From positions 1,097,956 through 1,161,955 of the forward strand of contig BLZA01000007.1 of NCBI GenBank assembly GCA_013423385.1: a DNA stretch of 64,000 bases, written 5' to 3'. This stretch comes from Naganishia liquefaciens. Taxonomy: Eukaryota > Basidiomycota > Tremellomycetes > Filobasidiales > Filobasidiaceae. Positions 61,001 to 64,000 of the stretch are shown piece by piece. The stretch's first letter is position 1. Each line of letters opens with the position of its first letter. A program made the position numbers and the translations under genes. A model generated the notes under the pieces. The model made no database searches, had not been told where the DNA came from, and was given only the letters and a program-made list of their open reading frames with translations.

Positions 61001-63907
61001 ATACGGGATAAGCTAGAGTTCAGCTGAATTACAAGTACAAGTCACAAGAGATTACAAGTGCAGAGCTAGCTAGAAAGGACCTTTTGTACTTGGTTTATCT
61101 TTTCTGCTACTGTACAACAATTCGGTAATTCCATTCTCAATCCTCCTTTGTCCTGCTTATCCTACTCGTTGTCCAAGTGCGCGAACATCTCAAGAAGAGG
61201 GGCGAGAGGGGCGTGCTGACCTTCAGCAAGAGCTGAGCAGCAGCGTTAGTCCTCTTACACTTTCACGGGAGGCCACATGTTACGCTACCATCCACGTCAG
61301 TGTCTTGGCCGTTCCTGTCGGTAAGATGATCAACAAGTCTGAACCACCGATGGCTTGTTCCATCATCAACGCTGTCGCCATGGCTTGTTCCTCGGACCGG
61401 AAAGTCGCCTGCGGATTTCCGAGCAGTCGCCTCAAAGAGTTCAGCGTTGACACGGTGACCTTGACTGTGCTAGTCATCTTTATGATGGGATCCTCGCTTT
61501 CCGTATTGTGTATTACCCGCTCGATTGTTTCCGTACTGACCCCGGGAAGTAACCTGTCGTCGATTCTCTTCTCCAACGCTTCCCCGCCGTGAAACACCAG
61601 CTTTTGCCAGCTGATTGAGGCATGCTCAAAACGGAGCTGGCTATGCATTTTCATGCTTGATGAGCGATCTTCCATTCGATCGTAGTCACGCTCATGCGTT
61701 TCTGTACTGTGGCCTTGTTGCTCCGACGTCGCGTCAGTGGTGTCCTCCCAAAGATCCTTCCACTTTGAGAGATGATGACCGCTAAGAGCCGCCTGAATCT
61801 GTCGATACTCTCTCATCCCAATGTCTTCGCCCATCTCCGCGGTGAAAGATTGTTCCAGGGCCATTCCATAGTGCTCCCGGGTCCATCTGGCTCCGTCCGA
61901 TACGAAGAGATATTCCAGCATGGACGCCTGGCTCGCCATATTGTCTTTCGGACCTCCCAATCCGCTGAGTAGCGTTTCGAGCGGCCTGATTAGGACCAAG
62001 TAGGTCACTAAGAGCTTGGAAGTCTCTTTCGGCAGGAATCTCGCAATACTCTGTAAGACGATTATCCATTACCCGCTCCGTCTTTCTCTAGTTCTTCTGT
62101 ACTGACCTTTTGAGCTTTAGACTTGTTATACGTAAGCACCCATGCGATTTTGTCCCGCATGAAAAACAAGTTTCTCCCGGCCTCTCTTCCCTCCAGGATT
62201 CTGGTCTGAACTGCCTCTTCAGCCCGGGGAGCGCCCCCCGCGGTCAGGTGCATCATGGCAGCTAGCAGATTTAGCAACTCCCGGGATCTTGCTAGATACG
62301 CCGATACCCCTTGGCATTGAAGCTGTCCGCCGACGTTCCCCTTCGCGAAATGCTTGATCAACATCATTTTTGCGAAGCCCGAGCCCAGGTAACCGAAACC
62401 GTTTCGTTCGTCGATCAAGTAAGAATATAGATCACCGGTTTGTCCTTCCCGATCGTGTACAAAAGTTGGCCATTTCATGTGGTCCTCGATCGCCTCGCCC
62501 AGTAACAGTCCTTCCAGCATCGTCCACCCGCGCTTCACCATATTGTGATTCATCTTTCTGAAAACTCCCAAGTCGAATTGTTTTCCCTCGCAGTACAGTC
62601 TCGTGAACGTCAGGTCGTCCCACCTCGCGAGAGGTGCTCGCGGGTACGCGTCTGCGTGAAAGCGGAGTACCCCTTTCATGCTGTGAATTGTCCCCATTTG
62701 CGTTGGCTGTCCCACTCGCAAGGGCTTCAATGCCCGACGTATTTCGTCCGTCTCGTTTGTCTCCACGGTGTCTCTGGTGCAGTGCCTTTTGGCGCCCAAA
62801 ATTTGTCGGACCTTGGTGAACATCACGAGTCGAAAGCACCACTGGATATGCGCCAGGGCCTGCATAACGTCGACGGGAGGTGGGAATCCGCCGTCGGCAC
62901 GGAGATGCCGTATGGCCAGGAAATGAAAAATAATGTATTGATTTTCCGGGCCTTCCGCCAACGTGCCTTCAAAATCGATAATGCGCGTGAGCATCGTTAG
63001 CGTCAGCTCTGTAGCCTCTTAACGACTATTGCCCGCTACGACTGAGTCTTGCAATTCCCCCGCAAGTTCGCCGAGGTCGTGTTTCATCTCGAAATCCACA
63101 GAGTATTGGTGCGATTCCTCTGCTAAGTGGCAGATGAACAGCACGAGGGCCGACAACGTGCGGCTATATCGGATGACTGTCGCCCGATTCAGCCAATCGA
63201 AGGATTTGCCAGCTTCGATCCTGTAGTAGTCTAGAATCAGTTGCGAACGTCTCTCACAGGAAAGCCGCCACATACTCTCCCGAGTCTGATCCCAGCAATT
63301 GCTTCAATCGGTAATCCGCTTGTCGGACTTCCGTCTCCAGGCTGAGAACCCACCGCTCTACGAAGACTGCCAGTTGGGCTGGGAAGCAGTTTCTGGCCCC
63401 CTCCGAGTTCAGTTTCGGGATTGATACCATGCGTCGAAGCTCTTCCAGCTCATAACGATCCTGATTGGCCTCCACGACGGTATGCCAAGGTACCGCCTTG
63501 AGGTATGGCCATGCATCCTTAGCCGTCCAATTGACCGTGAAGGCGCTTTGAAGGTGTTGCGCTAGTTGCATTTGCAGATTCTGGGCGATGACGGCCACTT
63601 CGCCTCCCGCCCCTCGCTCACTCTCTACTTCTCCTTCGTCCACAGGGACCCAAACGCCATCCCGTCCTATACCCTTGAATAGTTCCTGACACTTCACTTT
63701 GTCAAAGTGAACCCGCGTCGTCTTCCCGTGAATCTTTTGGAAATGACGTTGAACGCTTTTCAGCTTGACGTAGCATTTGCTACAACCCGGGCACCGATAC
63801 GCGTTGTCGGTATCCAGATATGGCCAAGCGGGAAGCGTTTCCTCAGGCTCGAGAGCGGGAACCCGGCCCTCCCGCTCGCCAAAATGACAATCTTTTGCGA
63901 GATCCAT
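58074..63907 (-). pseudogene. RecQ-like (telomere-linked type) helicase, interrupted
   Basis: Read right to left. The first ATG in frame is 63907. The N-terminus has a C2H2 finger (CPGCSKCYVKLKSVQRHFQKIH, 63780 region). A frameshift lies near 63265. The next segment (RRSQLILDYYRIEAGKSFDWL) ends in an in-frame TAA at 63021-63019, after which MLTRIIDFEGTLAEG continues in the same frame. A probable 56-nt intron is at 62106-62051. The helicase motif I is LLIILPTGTAKTLTW (about 61310), then an insertion of about 1.1 kb (60172-61281). After it, TIVIVPLNALLLDLATR (Ia), FDEAH (II), VLMTGTCAPS (III), VLIYVQSK (IV), AATQAFGAGIDIGTIDVVIHAG (V, here from about 59480) and QESGRAGRSGQ (VI) follow to a Cys-rich C-terminus. 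Such genes cluster near fungal telomeres. At least three lesions make this copy non-functional as read. Confidence 0.85.
60172..61281 (+). mobile_element. Insertion in helicase gene containing repeat copy B
   Basis: Separates motif I from motif Ia of the helicase. The left 750 bp (60177-60925) are repeat copy B, an internally deleted version of copy A at 43300: B joins the equivalent of 43955 to the equivalent of 45113. The remaining 350 bp to 61281 are not shared with A and are unrecognised. An open frame on the minus strand (60517-60732) carries CPICQCTTCSLCSSR. Confidence 0.7.
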
Positions 63908-63945
63908 CACGAATCGCACGACATGCTCCTAATAGTATTCAACTC

Positions 63946-63965
63946 CGTCCCCGCATGCGGGGACG
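63946..63965. repeat. 20-bp perfect palindrome at the right edge
   Basis: CGTCCCCGCATGCGGGGACG is its own complement, shares the CCCCGCATGCGGGG core with 54404-54421, and is followed by CCAGCCATGCGGC and GGTGCGCCCCTAGC. The window ends within this repeat region. Confidence 0.95.
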
Positions 63966-64000
63966 TCGGCGTCCAGCCATGCGGCAGGTGCGCCCCTAGC

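Overview
This window is nuclear DNA of a fungus, most likely a basidiomycete. The evidence is a full-length eEF3 ABC ATPase, protein genes broken by many short introns (mostly 45-75 nt), a mago nashi gene, a Uve1-type UV endonuclease, and a large RecQ-like helicase with an N-terminal C2H2 finger of the kind found near fungal telomeres. Phylum is my inference; genus and species cannot be read from the sequence.

The left 37 kb is compact, gene-rich DNA. In order it holds: a truncated BAG-like coiled-coil gene (-) head to head with an intact BAG-domain gene (+), sharing a promoter with heat-shock elements; CFT1/CPSF160 (-), whose first intron is 1.5 kb long and full of decayed repeats; eEF3 (+); a threonine aldolase with a mitochondrial-type leader (+); an unrecognised 306-aa gene (+); mitochondrial ribosomal protein mL53 (+); UVE1 (-); a secreted CPL1-like cysteine-rich protein (-) divergent from a sedolisin (S53) protease (+); DOM34/Pelota (-); an unrecognised 405-aa gene (+); mitochondrial uS10 (-) divergent from MAGO (+); and a bZIP transcription factor (-). 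Themes are mRNA 3' processing and surveillance (CFT1, MAGO, DOM34), translation (eEF3, mL53, uS10m), proteostasis (BAG) and DNA repair (UVE1).

From about 37.4 kb to the right end the character changes. Coding density falls sharply, the only intact RNA gene seen is a tRNA-Ser(AGA), and the DNA is dominated by repeats and broken transposons: three copies of an unrecognised dispersed repeat (37.5, 43.3 and 60.2 kb), four copies of an LTR family (one a solo LTR with a 5-bp target duplication), a Ty1/copia element with a copia-type half-tRNA primer site, a MULE DNA transposon nested in it, other copia fragments, several minisatellites, and a dispersed GCATGC-containing repeat. The window ends in a broken telomere-linked-type RecQ helicase gene that is itself interrupted by one copy of the unrecognised repeat. 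This layout fits a boundary between a euchromatic arm and a subtelomeric or other heterochromatic region; that interpretation is inference.

Exon boundaries given as exact positions were derived by reading GT...AG sites and checking that the phase and total length stay divisible by three; where only gene limits are given, the internal exons are approximate.
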